Shown: one piece after another, positions 52,397 to 61,016 of the stretch
How the letters are laid out: the number at the start of each line of letters is the position of its first letter
Numbering within the stretch: the first letter of the stretch is position 1
NCBI GenBank assembly: GCA_014084085.1
Contig: NPFB01000056.1
Location: forward strand, 120,501 to 184,500
Source of the DNA: Hondaea fermentalgiana
Lineage: Eukaryota; Sar; Bigyra; Thraustochytrida; Thraustochytriidae
Length of the DNA stretch: 64,000 bases
Direction: 5' to 3'
Notes under the pieces: model-generated
What the model was told of the DNA's origin: nothing
What the model saw: the letters and a program-made list of their open reading frames with translations, nothing else
Database searches by the model: none
Program-made: the position numbers and the translations under genes

Positions 52397-52551
52397 GGTC
52401 GCTCTTTTCTAAAAAATCTTGGGACACACACAAAGGAAAAAGCTTTCTTTTACGTGAATTGAATACAGACACCCACAGTCCAGTCCAGTCCAGCCGTGGC
52501 CGCTGCCGCAGCCGCTGCCGAGCTTTCACGCTATAATACAAGGAAAGAGGA

Positions 52552-54096
52552 CTAAGATGACGATGACGATATCGAAGGGCCCCGACTGGTGAGGAGCGAG
52601 AGTCGCTCAAGATGAAGTTTGACGTGCAAACGCTGGGCGCGCAACGCGTGAAGCGCGGCGTCCAAGTGCGCTCGCATGAGAGGGTCCGGATCCGTGAATT
52701 GCGGCGGCGCACCTGGTTCGCGCGCGGTACGCGCCCAATGGAGAAATTGCTCCGCCTTTCGGACGTAGCGCGCAGCTGCACAAGGAGTAGCTGCATTTAC
52801 AATCATGGAAGAGGCATCCTCTGCCGAAATGATCTCGCATTGCTGAAAGCCCACATCCGAAGAGAGAACCGTGCGATCGTGAAAGACAACCTTGACGCTG
52901 TCATTGGACAGATACGTAAATCGGCCAATACCTGCAACGTCTTGCACCTCGAGAACACGTAGTGCGCCGCCATCTGTTCCCTCTTCCTCCTTGCGCTCCT
53001 CCAGCTCACCCCTCGACGTAGAGGGCGAATTTGAGATTCTGTACTTGAGCTCTTTTATGGGCCGCGCCGCAGCGCTATTGATTTCTTGGAAATGTTGTTC
53101 GTTGATGCGCGCAGCGTGGTCTGTAATGGCTTGCAGTTCGTATGGATCAATACCTTCACGACAACGCACCACACGCGGCACGCCATCCGGAGCATACCAT
53201 CGTTCCGTCGCGGAGTCAAACACATGATGAAAGTACCCGTTGCGGCCAACCGAGAGCATGGATCCATCCGCGGCCACGCTCACTTGAGTTTGTGACTTTT
53301 GCTGACTCCAGCGAAATGTGGCCGTGGGTGACCATTCGAAGCAAATTCGATCAGAAAGAGGCACTGCCTTTGTCGGCGCTGCGCAGAGATCGAGAATCAG
53401 GCCATGCACCTCGGACAAGTGGCTCCAATGCGCCTCATGTGCCTCGCCCGGCGTGCGCGGAAGATCTTCGCTCACATACGAGAGCAGCACGCCATCGTCC
53501 TTGCCGTGACGAAGCTTGCCTTGCGTAATCGCCAAAGGGCGACGATATTGTGCTGGAGCATCCTCGATGAAAAACATTTGCCGAATACTCGTATACTGAT
53601 TCTCCGCGCGCGGCATTGTCACCGGTGTGAGTGTTTCCACCCAAAAGGTTTCCTCATCCGGGGAAACCGATAGCACGGCTGCCCCCTCGATTGAATGCAG
53701 ATAGCGCACGGAAGATTCGCCTTGAGCAACCTCCACAGCCTTGCTATCCATGGGCCAGCGCACAGCGCTAAGCCTCTGATCTACGTGCACAAGCTCGTCC
53801 TTGGTAGTGAGCTCGGAGCACACGTATGGCGTTTGCACCAGCCGGTTCCTGAACGCCAGCATTTCGCGCACAGGTCTCTGCAATTCGCGTCCTACGAAGC
53901 GAGTCAGCTCCCTTGATACCTGCCCATCCCCGCCGCGGCTATGTGTGAGCGAGCCCCCGTTGGGTTCGAGCACCACGACGAGCAGGTCCTGATCGTCCTC
54001 GTCTCGTGGCACAAAGCAGCCTGCTGTGCGTCCGGACGCCAGCAGCGCAAGTCGCTTGCACTTCCACCGCCTCGTGCGTGGTCTACGCTGGCCCAT
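52552..54096 (-). CDS. C5orf34-family protein with polo-box-like C-terminal segment
   Basis: The protein has 514 residues from the ATG at 54096 (MGQRRPRTRRWKCKR). The frame reaches 54300, but those residues come from a GCTT/CAAG-rich leader. Matches to the C5orf34 family are visible in order: MLAFRNRLVQTPYVCSEL, then VHVDQRLSAVRWPM, the beta-rich VRYLHSIEGAAVLSVSPDEE and FWVETL; near the C-terminus IGRFTYLSNDSVKVVFHDRT and AARYVRKAEQFLHWART. The last part has the strand-plus-helix pattern of a polo box. A middle segment (FRWSQQKSQTQVSVAADGSM, GRNGYFHHVF) looks like another small beta domain. Molecular function is unknown even in animals. A centriole or ciliary link is inference from the polo-box similarity. 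The C-terminus ends in a Ser run. Confidence 0.75.
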   Translation of the reverse strand: MGQRRPRTRRWKCKRLALLASGRTAGCFVPRDEDDQDLLVVVLEPNGGSLTHSRGGDGQVSRELTRFVGRELQRPVREMLAFRNRLVQTPYVCSELTTKDELVHVDQRLSAVRWPMDSKAVEVAQGESSVRYLHSIEGAAVLSVSPDEETFWVETLTPVTMPRAENQYTSIRQMFFIEDAPAQYRRPLAITQGKLRHGKDDGVLLSYVSEDLPRTPGEAHEAHWSHLSEVHGLILDLCAAPTKAVPLSDRICFEWSPTATFRWSQQKSQTQVSVAADGSMLSVGRNGYFHHVFDSATERWYAPDGVPRVVRCREGIDPYELQAITDHAARINEQHFQEINSAAARPIKELKYRISNSPSTSRGELEERKEEEGTDGGALRVLEVQDVAGIGRFTYLSNDSVKVVFHDRTVLSSDVGFQQCEIISAEDASSMIVNAATPCAAARYVRKAEQFLHWARTAREPGAPPQFTDPDPLMRAHLDAALHALRAQRLHVKLHLERLSLLTSRGPSISSSSS

Positions 54097-54311
54097 CCTG
54101 CGCCTTGCTGTCGCGTCCCCGAGCTCGTCCTCGCGCAAAGCAGCAACACAAGGCGGTCGGTAGATTGCTTGCTTGCTTGCGTGCTTGCTTGCCGACCTCG
54201 AGGGCTCGCGTGTAGGCAAGCTAGGTGGGCGGTTTTTTCCCGCCACCTTGCGGTGTTGGCAATTTGTGTTTATATGTAGCGCGAGGCAGCTGACTCCCAT
54301 GAAACATCCAA

Positions 54312-54392
54312 GGGGTGATGGCCGAGTGGTTAAGGCGATCGACTAGAAATCGATTTGCGTCAGCAGCGTCGGTTCGAGTCCGGCTCACCTCG
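54312..54392 (+). tRNA. tRNA-Ser(AGA), copy 1
   Basis: 81 nt, no intron. Acceptor GGGGTGA pairs with TCACCTC, with one G-T. The D arm is GCCGAGTGGTTAAGGC, the anticodon stem ATCGA/TCGAT with loop CTAGAAA (anticodon AGA), a long variable arm follows, and the T arm is GTCGG-TTCGAGT-CCGGC. Box A and box B are canonical. A T-rich pol III terminator follows at once. Confidence 0.97.
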
Positions 54393-54649
54393 TTTCTTTT
54401 TTTGTTTTTTTTTTTCCAACATTTTTTTTTCGCGTTTTTCGTTTGTGTTTGCATCATGATGGATGGGCGCGATGTTTTTTTTTTTCCTCTGCCTTTTGTG
54501 GCTTGTGTTGTCTGTGTGGCCCTCAGCATAGGCTATGCGAATGGCGTGGGATTCACTCGAGTGGCGCCAGAGCGTGCGGACAGCGCTCGCTCGATGTGGA
54601 ACGAGGTGGCCTGCTTCCTTCCGTGCCGCTGGGCAGTCGCACAATCAAG
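54393..54649. other. spacer between tRNA-Ser copies 1 and 2
   Basis: Begins with T-rich terminator sequence. The rest shows no similarity to the second spacer, so the tRNA genes are not units of a long tandem repeat. Confidence 0.7.
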
Positions 54650-54730
54650 GGGGTGATGGCCGAGTGGTTAAGGCGATCGACTAGAAATCGATTTGCGTCA
54701 GCAGCGTCGGTTCGAGTCCGGCTCACCTCG
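54650..54730 (+). tRNA. tRNA-Ser(AGA), copy 2
   Basis: Identical to the copy at 54312-54392 over all 81 nt. It is preceded by a similar short leader (ATCAAGG versus ATCCAAG) and followed by a run of T. Confidence 0.97.
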
Positions 54731-55173
54731 ATTTTTTTTTTTCTCTTCCTTCCTTTTGGCTCCGAGATCTGGCTGTAGAAGGTCTTGACGAAGGTCTATA
54801 CTAGTAGATAGTAATTTACTCTGCTTGGCGCATCCTAGATACTGTGAGATACATTGATGATCATGTAGCCGGCCAGTCAGAGCAGCTAGGTATACCTACA
54901 AGCCTTGTAATTTGTTACCATCTGTATGATGTGTATTTTTCATTTTTTGCGGCCAACTGTTGCGAGAGGAAAGCAAACACCATCAACCGAAGAACTCTCT
55001 CTCGCGTATCGTCTCTTTCAGTCTCTTGATGTCGAGAAATTCTTTCTCCCACTGCCAGTCACAGTCCAAGCTCCTTCCTCAATGTTCTGGGCCGGCCCGA
55101 TCAAGTTTTTGACAAGTCTGCTAGTCAGGGTACGTAGCCGTTTTGTAGTCGCAAGACGCTTGCTCTCTCATGT
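54731..55173. other. spacer between tRNA-Ser copies 2 and 3
   Basis: Begins with a T-rich pol III terminator. The rest is AT-richer single-copy sequence. No gene seen. Confidence 0.6.
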
Positions 55174-55254
55174 GGGGTGATGGCCGAGTGGTTAAGGCGA
55201 TCGACTAGAAATCGATTTGCGTCAGCAGCGTCGGTTCGAGTCCGGCTCACCTCG
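55174..55254 (+). tRNA. tRNA-Ser(AGA), copy 3
   Basis: Identical to the other two copies over 81 nt. It is followed by ACAA and then a T-run terminator. Confidence 0.97.
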
Positions 55255-55578
55255 ACAATTTTTTTTGTTTTTTTTCTTTGTCCCCTCATTTTTTCTCTTT
55301 TTTTCTTTTTTGGGCTACGGGCACGGTGTGAGCAAAGACAATACCTGTCTTGGGTGTATACGTCCGCTTTGCGTGCAGCTTGGGGCTTTTGGGGGGGGAA
55401 AGGGATTATCTCCATCGTGCGCACGCGTGCGCGCGACAGCGAGAGGTCTCCTGTCTCACGCACAGCACCAGAAAAAGCTCGTAAAGAATTTCAAGGATCA
55501 CGGCGGGACTTCTGACTTGATCCGCACGCTCGACCATCAAGGCGAAGACTTCCGTGGGCGAACGAGAGTCGCGCGAAG
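55255..55578. other. tRNA terminator / P4H promoter spacer
   Basis: A T-rich stretch (55258-55312), then a G-run (55391-55398). No gene seen. Confidence 0.6.
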
Positions 55579-57234
55579 ATGCGGACGAGCAGAGCGACCG
55601 CAGCTCTCTCCTTCTTGAGCGCGACGCTAGCAGCGGCTCTCGCTGCCGACGAGACGTGCGATCAGGCTGCAACGACGTGGAAATGGCAGGATGATAACGA
55701 AGGCTCTGACCTAAGTGAAAATCTTGCACGCGAACTCGCCGAGGTTTACGCGAGTGATCTTGCAGTCCTGGGCTGCGAGATGAACATTGAGGCCGAAGGA
55801 AAGCTTGTGCACGTCCTGGACTTTGCTGCCCAAGTAGAAGAGCAACAACACGAGGATACCTTTTGGGTTGGTCTCAATGGAGCAAGTGAAGGCATTCTCG
55901 TGCGGCCTGAGAACCCCGTTGCAGCTTGCCTCGCTACCTTGGCTGAAGTCGCAGCCGCGGCGCTTCTCGATGCTGAAGCCAGCAAAAATTCGAAAGGAGG
56001 CAAAAAGCCTTTGCAGGGATCTGAAATCTATGAACCAAAGCGGATCCTTTCGGCCACGGGCAAGCCCGTTTTCGAGTACAAGCGCGCCCGAGAATTGAAA
56101 ATCCTGCATGTCCTTTTGGATCGTCAGGCATGGGTCTGGCCCGCGGTCAAGGTCGGATTCTCTCGCCGAATCGGCGGAACAGAACTTCTCACCGTGTCCG
56201 ATGCGCCGCGCGTCCTTCTCGCCAAAGACATGGTGAGTGAAGAAGATGCCAAAAGTATCATCGATGCCGGGTCAGAGAACCTTTTTCGCTCGCCAGAAAA
56301 ACACTACAGCGATGATCCCAAGTACAAAAATTATCGCACCAGTGAAACGGGCAATCTCAAAGATTCACATCCAGCGTCGCATACGCTGCGCCGCCGCGCG
56401 TGGAATGTTTTGCGCCTCCAGGATCTTGAAATGGTCGAGCACTTGCAGCTCTTACGCTACACTCCGGGCAAGTGGTACAAGGAGCACTTTGACGTCTTTC
56501 ACACGATCCCGTCTCTCACGAAAGAAGACGAGCTCGTCAAACTTGGCCGCAAGCGCCGCGACCTTGTGAAGTGGGCCGAACTGCAGCGGTTCCTGCTCTG
56601 GCGCGTCTATTCCGGTGTCGTGCCAGCTTCCGACAAGCTCATGCTCGAAAAGATGCGTTTAATGTATCTTCGCCCCGACAGCAGATACTATCCAAGTGTG
56701 GAAAACAAAGAATTCGAACTGGACGACTATGACGGGGAGGTTGTTGATGTACACATCTTTTGGCTCGAATATGCGTTCTGCAGTGACAAGGAGGACGACG
56801 ACGAAACGGACGCATGCATTATTCGCGCAGCAGAAGTCCTTGATGAAGTCATGGACATGTCACCAAACCGACCCAAGCAGCGAGCTCTCATGCGCAATCG
56901 ACATGTCACCATGCTCCCGTACTTGACGCAAGTGGACGAGGGCGGTGAGACCGTCTTTCCCCAGGCCAAGGGAGAGAGTCTCTTTGGGAGCGCGAGTGGG
57001 GTCACACGCGATGGAATGGCCGAGTGCTCTCGAGGAGTGATCGTTCCCCCCATCAAGGGCGGCGCAGCCGTTTTCTATCACTTGGACCCATCCATGGAGT
57101 CGATCGACCAGCTTTCCATTCACGGCGGCTGTCCTCCGGTCCGCGGCGTCAAGTACGCCATCAATATCTTTTGCTGGAATCTTCCCAACGGAGACGGCCT
57201 GCGCCTTATGCGAAGCGACGCTTCGGACTGGTAG
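55579..57234 (+). CDS. secretory-pathway prolyl 4-hydroxylase-like dioxygenase
   Basis: The protein has 551 residues. An N-terminal signal peptide (MRTSRATAALSFLSATLAAA) is followed by a helical, Cys-poor N-terminal domain of unknown type. The P4H catalytic domain starts near VLLAKDMVSEEDAKSIID. Fe ligands are H303 and D305 (YKEHFDVF) and the distal H515 (LSIHGGCP), and K525 binds 2-oxoglutarate. The spacing H515 to K525 is the same as in animal collagen P4H, and GGETVFPQ and GGAAVFYHLDP are typical. About 210 residues separate the HxD and distal His, against about 70 in animal P4H, so there is a 140-residue insertion (about 315-455), rich in charged residues. Hydroxylates prolines of secreted proteins in the ER by inference. 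No ER-retention tail is evident. Confidence 0.88.
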   Translation: MRTSRATAALSFLSATLAAALAADETCDQAATTWKWQDDNEGSDLSENLARELAEVYASDLAVLGCEMNIEAEGKLVHVLDFAAQVEEQQHEDTFWVGLNGASEGILVRPENPVAACLATLAEVAAAALLDAEASKNSKGGKKPLQGSEIYEPKRILSATGKPVFEYKRARELKILHVLLDRQAWVWPAVKVGFSRRIGGTELLTVSDAPRVLLAKDMVSEEDAKSIIDAGSENLFRSPEKHYSDDPKYKNYRTSETGNLKDSHPASHTLRRRAWNVLRLQDLEMVEHLQLLRYTPGKWYKEHFDVFHTIPSLTKEDELVKLGRKRRDLVKWAELQRFLLWRVYSGVVPASDKLMLEKMRLMYLRPDSRYYPSVENKEFELDDYDGEVVDVHIFWLEYAFCSDKEDDDETDACIIRAAEVLDEVMDMSPNRPKQRALMRNRHVTMLPYLTQVDEGGETVFPQAKGESLFGSASGVTRDGMAECSRGVIVPPIKGGAAVFYHLDPSMESIDQLSIHGGCPPVRGVKYAINIFCWNLPNGDGLRLMRSDASDW

Positions 57235-57268
57235 CAATGGAGGAAAACCATCTATCAAATTTAATTTA

Positions 57269-58270
57269 CTACATTCCCTTTTGTTCATTTTCGAGTCGCA
57301 ACCGCTTTCGCTCAAGCGCACGCGCACGCGCAGCTTCAAGCTCCGCAAGGCTAATTGTGCATCGTTGTGCGGGAGGCAGACTAATTGTGTTTTCTTCTTG
57401 TTTCGCCTCATCTTCCCCCTTGCCGACATTACTATTTTGCCCAACTTGAATCTTCGCACTCGCACTCGCGGCAGAAGGAGATGAAGAAGAAGAAGAAGAC
57501 GACGACGACGACGATACTGTTGCTCGAAATGGTTCAGCAGAGCCAGTGGCTAGAGAAGCAGGCCTGCGGAGATGATGTTCATTTGCAGCGGTGGCATCTG
57601 ATTGCACGGCTTCTGCTTTCCCAAGGAGCAGAGTACGATTAAAGGCGCCAAAGTTGCCCGTCTGTTGCTTTTCGGCCTCTGCGTCCCTTCGCGCTTCCTC
57701 TTCTTCCCAAAGCTTGCGCTCGCGAAGTTTGTCCTTGTATGCACTCGTAACAAAGACCTCGGTGGGCGCTCCAAGCTCTGTGCTTTCGTCCTCGATGTTT
57801 TTCCGGATAAGCTTTTCACGAGCGCGCTCGTGTTGGATTTCACGCTGTTTTGCCGTCTGCAGTAAGCTATCAATATACCGACTTTTTTTCTCTTCATGCT
57901 GTGCAGCATCGGCTTGACGACGCGCCGCGTCCAGCGCCGCGTCCAGCTCCTCTGCATTCGCTACCGCATCGTTGTTCGTGGCCTTGCTTGCGTTGAGCTC
58001 GTTCACCGCCTGAAGTCTCGCGTTCATGGCCTTGCGCGCATCTTTCGCAGCCTTCCCGGGGGTGACCTGGTGTGTCGGGTCAGCATTGTCGTCCTCGTCC
58101 TCTTCCTCTGCGCCAAAGGGGTCGTCTGCCTTTGCCTCTGCCCTGCCGCCAACGCGTGCGCGCCGCTTGCGCGCACCAAGCTTCATCTTTCGATTTATTT
58201 TTCCAGCCCCCCATTCGAGTGCAGGGAGATTGGGGCCCACCTCGGCACTGGATTTTGGGTCTTGTGACAT
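57269..58270 (-). CDS. NSRP1-like splicing regulator (DUF2040-type)
   Basis: The protein has 333 residues from MSQDPKSSAEVG; the frame is open to 58354, but the added residues are spacer. It has a basic KMKLGARKRRARVGGRAEAK segment and an acidic GAEEEDEDDN segment. The NSRP1 signature is KKSRYIDSLLQTAKQREIQH followed by EVFVTSAYKDKLRERKLWEE and EEARRDAEAE, a long helix. NSRP1 acts in nuclear speckles on alternative splicing in animals. The C-terminal half is low complexity with a Ser run encoded by a TCG/TCT trinucleotide array, ending in a short basic helix (RARALERKRLRLENE). It converges on the P4H gene with only 34 bp between stops. Confidence 0.82.
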   Translation of the reverse strand: MSQDPKSSAEVGPNLPALEWGAGKINRKMKLGARKRRARVGGRAEAKADDPFGAEEEDEDDNADPTHQVTPGKAAKDARKAMNARLQAVNELNASKATNNDAVANAEELDAALDAARRQADAAQHEEKKSRYIDSLLQTAKQREIQHERAREKLIRKNIEDESTELGAPTEVFVTSAYKDKLRERKLWEEEEARRDAEAEKQQTGNFGAFNRTLLLGKAEAVQSDATAANEHHLRRPASLATGSAEPFRATVSSSSSSSSSSSSPSAASASAKIQVGQNSNVGKGEDEAKQEENTISLPPAQRCTISLAELEAARARALERKRLRLENEQKGM

Positions 58271-59150
58271 TAATTTTTTTTTACAGAGCACAAGGACTTG
58301 GTTCTCCAAGAGATCACGTTCATGTTTGACTCCTCCACTCAGCCAAACAAGCAAAGTTGCATTGCCTACTCAAGAAAATCATCGACCATTGGGGATATGG
58401 TCTCCGATTTCGTCGCATCATGATGAAGAAAAATGTAATGGCCATCTTTTCTAGGGCTCGGCTCGACTCGACTCGACTCGGCTCGATCGAGAACGAGGTC
58501 TTGCCACGCACACAAAGCAGTTCGAGCAGATCCAGGCCAAAACGCGCGGAACTAGCTCCAATGGCCGTTATGTGCTGGTGCTGGTGCTGGTGCTCGAGCT
58601 GTTTCTATGCAGAAACTTTGTCGCCTGTGCTCATGAATACGAGCTTCTCTAGAAAGAAACGAAGGGTGGGTCAGACCAGGCTAGCTAGGCTCAATTGTGG
58701 GACCTCTTGGCCCTGAGATGAGGTGCTCCAGTGACTATGGACGCTGAGAAGACAGTTTCGTCATCCATCAGGGATCGCTAGCGGCAGATAGGGAGAGATG
58801 GCCATTAAAGCCAGCTCTTGCCAGCGGCGAACCGGGGCCAGCGGCCTCCCGGCCGTCCCGCCCTCGTCTATGGCTGGACGTTTCGCTTGCCTTCGCAGAC
58901 TCTATCGATGCACATGCTTGCTTCCTCAGGCCAGGTAGTGCTGCACTATGCACTGAGAAATTTGGTGCTGCTAATGCTTCAGCTTCTGCGAAGCGCAGCC
59001 TTCATGCACTCTACCCTGCGCTTAGCTGCGTCGTTGAATCGTCCAAGGTGGCGCGCTCAGGTTTGCGGAGCGATGTCTACATCAAATTTCATCAGCTAGG
59101 TCCCCTTTCAGCAATGTTGCCGTTGAACCAAGGATGGTTGAACTTCACTT

Positions 59151-59197
59151 CAAAGTTCCAACTAGAAGAAAACTTTGACCCTCGGAAGTTCCGAGGG
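59151..59197. repeat. two adjacent inverted repeats
   Basis: CAAAGTT (59151-59157) pairs with AACTTTG (59171-59177). Immediately after, CCCTCGGAA (59179-59187) and TTCCGAGGG (59189-59197) form a near-perfect palindrome around one G. They lie about 490 bp upstream of the secreted-protein start. Confidence 0.85.
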
Positions 59198-59428
59198 GGA
59201 AAAAAGGGCTTTCTAATCTAGCCGAATTACGAGCAAGTATTGGGCCCAGCACGTTGAATAGGGGGAAGAGGGGGAGAGGAGGGTCCTTTCCTTGACGTGG
59301 AGAGAGCTGTGGCGCGCCTGAAACAACGAGACGGTTTCAGGGAGGGTCGGGGACTTGCTTATCTCATCGCATCGCATCGCATCATACCGCATCAGCCTTG
59401 CAATATATACAATGAGCAGGTTGGATAA

Positions 59429-59467
59429 AGAGGAGAGGAGAGGAGAGGAGAGAAGAGGAGAGGAGAT
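59429..59467. repeat. (GAGGA)n purine array
   Basis: Seven or eight AGGAG units on the coding strand of the secreted-protein gene, about 215 bp before its start. It is the same motif as at 23846-23890. Confidence 0.9.
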
Positions 59468-59681
59468 GGGCTGAGACGACTCTTGCCGACTCGTGGCCGC
59501 CGTTTCTTTTTTACATCCTCTTTTTGCGTTGGCGCAATGTACGTGTCGCCAGCTCTGATAATGGGTCTGCAAAATCGCCTCAAGCAAAACGAAAACGTGT
59601 TGACAGCTTGAAGCTAAGAGTTGACACCAGTCAGCCACGAGAACGAGTTTACGCCAAAGACGTCGCTTAAAGAATAGTAAA

Positions 59682-60581
59682 ATGAAGCCTACTCTTGCCA
59701 TCGCGCTTCTCGCCTCGGCTGGTATTGCCGGGATTGGGGCCGTAGATGCTCGAGAGACGATGTTGCGAGGAGAGGAAAGCCTTGAATCAAGAGACCTCGG
59801 CAGTAATAACCGCACAAACCATCCCGTGTGCAGCGAAATTGTCGATGAGGAGACGGGCTGGTGGGAATCGCGCGTCCAGCTGCGCGCAAACTACTTTACC
59901 GTCGAGTCTCTGGTGACGGACCTGGACAATTACTGCACAAATTACAATGACGATCCGGATGCATGCCGCGACCCGAGCATGCGCTCGAGCTACACTGATC
60001 TTTCCGAGGAAGAGCTGAAGGCTTCCTGCATTATGATGGGCTCTTCGGACCGCCGCTGTGTGGGTAACCCTTGCAATCAGTACAACACGGGCGAATGCAC
60101 CCTGCAGGCAACCGCGGGTCGTTGCGTATGGCTCACAAAGAAACAGACAAACAAGGCGAACAAATACCTGGGCGAGAAGATCTACTTGGGACATGGTTGC
60201 TACAACAATGTTTGCCATGCTAAGGCCGTTGGACGAGGCAAGCTGACCGATGAGGAGTGCGAAGACTTTAGCATTCCGGGTGTCATGGACTGCACGTGGT
60301 GTCAGGGAGGTAAAAAGTACCCTGAACTCAAGGGTCAAGGCGTTGGCTGCCAAATGACCACAGCTCGCACAACCGCAAAATGCGCACCGGTTAACAACAA
60401 GAACATCGACAAGAGCTCGATTTGGGAGCAGCTGTCAAATCCCAAGTGCCAGTGCAGTTCTACCTACACGCTGTGCAACGCAGCCGTCAGCGAAGGTGAT
60501 CGTGGTGGTAGTGACGCCTTCATTCTCCGCTACCCTCGAAGCTCCACGCCATCGCCCACCCCGTTTTCTAGCTCACCGTGA
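59682..60581 (+). CDS. secreted Cys-rich protein, no recognised family
   Basis: The protein has 299 residues. A signal peptide (MKPTLAIALLASAGIAGIGA) is followed by a polar linker, then about 17 Cys residues spread over residues 50-270 (for example NYCTNYNDDPDACRDP, DRRCVGNPCNQYNTGECTLQ, HGCYNNVC, MDCTWCQGG, PKCQCSSTYTLC). The even number and spacing suggest disulphides in an extracellular or vacuolar protein. There are two possible N-glycosylation sites close to the N-terminus. The tail is Ser/Thr/Pro-rich (SSTPSPTPFSSSP), a possible O-glycosylated stalk. No catalytic triad or transmembrane segment after the signal is visible. Possibly lineage-specific. Confidence 0.8.
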   Translation: MKPTLAIALLASAGIAGIGAVDARETMLRGEESLESRDLGSNNRTNHPVCSEIVDEETGWWESRVQLRANYFTVESLVTDLDNYCTNYNDDPDACRDPSMRSSYTDLSEEELKASCIMMGSSDRRCVGNPCNQYNTGECTLQATAGRCVWLTKKQTNKANKYLGEKIYLGHGCYNNVCHAKAVGRGKLTDEECEDFSIPGVMDCTWCQGGKKYPELKGQGVGCQMTTARTTAKCAPVNNKNIDKSSIWEQLSNPKCQCSSTYTLCNAAVSEGDRGGSDAFILRYPRSSTPSPTPFSSSP

Positions 60582-61016
60582 AACCATTTACTGAATTTTT
60601 CTCGTTGTAAGCTTGTAGTGCTACGTCAAGATGAGTGTATTGTACATAATGTTTGTTGAACACGGATTTGCGAACGTCATCGCTATTTGTGCGACGATGG
60701 AAAGTCTGGATCTCGACAAGTCTTCCTATAATTTTGGCTGTAAACGAAATTGTAAAGATGGTGCAATGCTCGTTTCTGCATGGAGCGAGGAAGACAGGTA
60801 TCAATAGAGGCATCAGGCCGCGCAGTAGTTACAAAAAGACGTAAACAAATGGATCGACCAATATCAGTGATTAGATTTGCCAATGACATGGCGTCTACAG
60901 ATGGATGAAAGAGTGAGAAACAAAAACAGAAGTTTGCATAAAGGTGACATCGTATGGTTCCATGATGTGGCCCCAAAGCCCATAAAACAAGCAGAGTCCA
61001 TCTTGTAGGGCAGGTT
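60582..61016. other. convergent spacer
   Basis: AT-richer shared 3' region of the secreted-protein gene (+) and the kinase gene (-). Nothing further seen. Confidence 0.6.

Larger units (their letters stand above)
49937..52551. other. GC-rich, microsatellite-rich spacer containing a gap
   Basis: Upstream of SAMDC is a T/C-rich stretch (50026-50062), which is purine on the SAMDC coding strand. It is followed by (GCAC)n (50459-50484), the N gap, (GAGC)n (51451-51477), (GAAT)n (51739-51764) and (GGCT)n (52366-52396). Long frames run through the gap on both strands but are Arg/Pro/Ala shadows. No gene is supported, though an exon could be hidden in the gap. Confidence 0.55.
58271..59681. other. 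divergent promoter region, NSRP1-like (-) / secreted protein (+)
   Basis: Contains GCTGGT and CTCGA short repeats (58461-58600), two adjacent hairpins (59151-59197), a (GCATC)n run near 59363-59395 and a (GAGGA)n array. No supported gene; frames up to 93 codons lack protein character. Confidence 0.55.

Noticed and set aside
59742..59800. RxLR-EER-like effector motif after the signal peptide of the secreted protein
   Set aside because: The residues read RETMLRGEES; the R-x-L-R spacing is not met, and nothing else suggests an oomycete effector.
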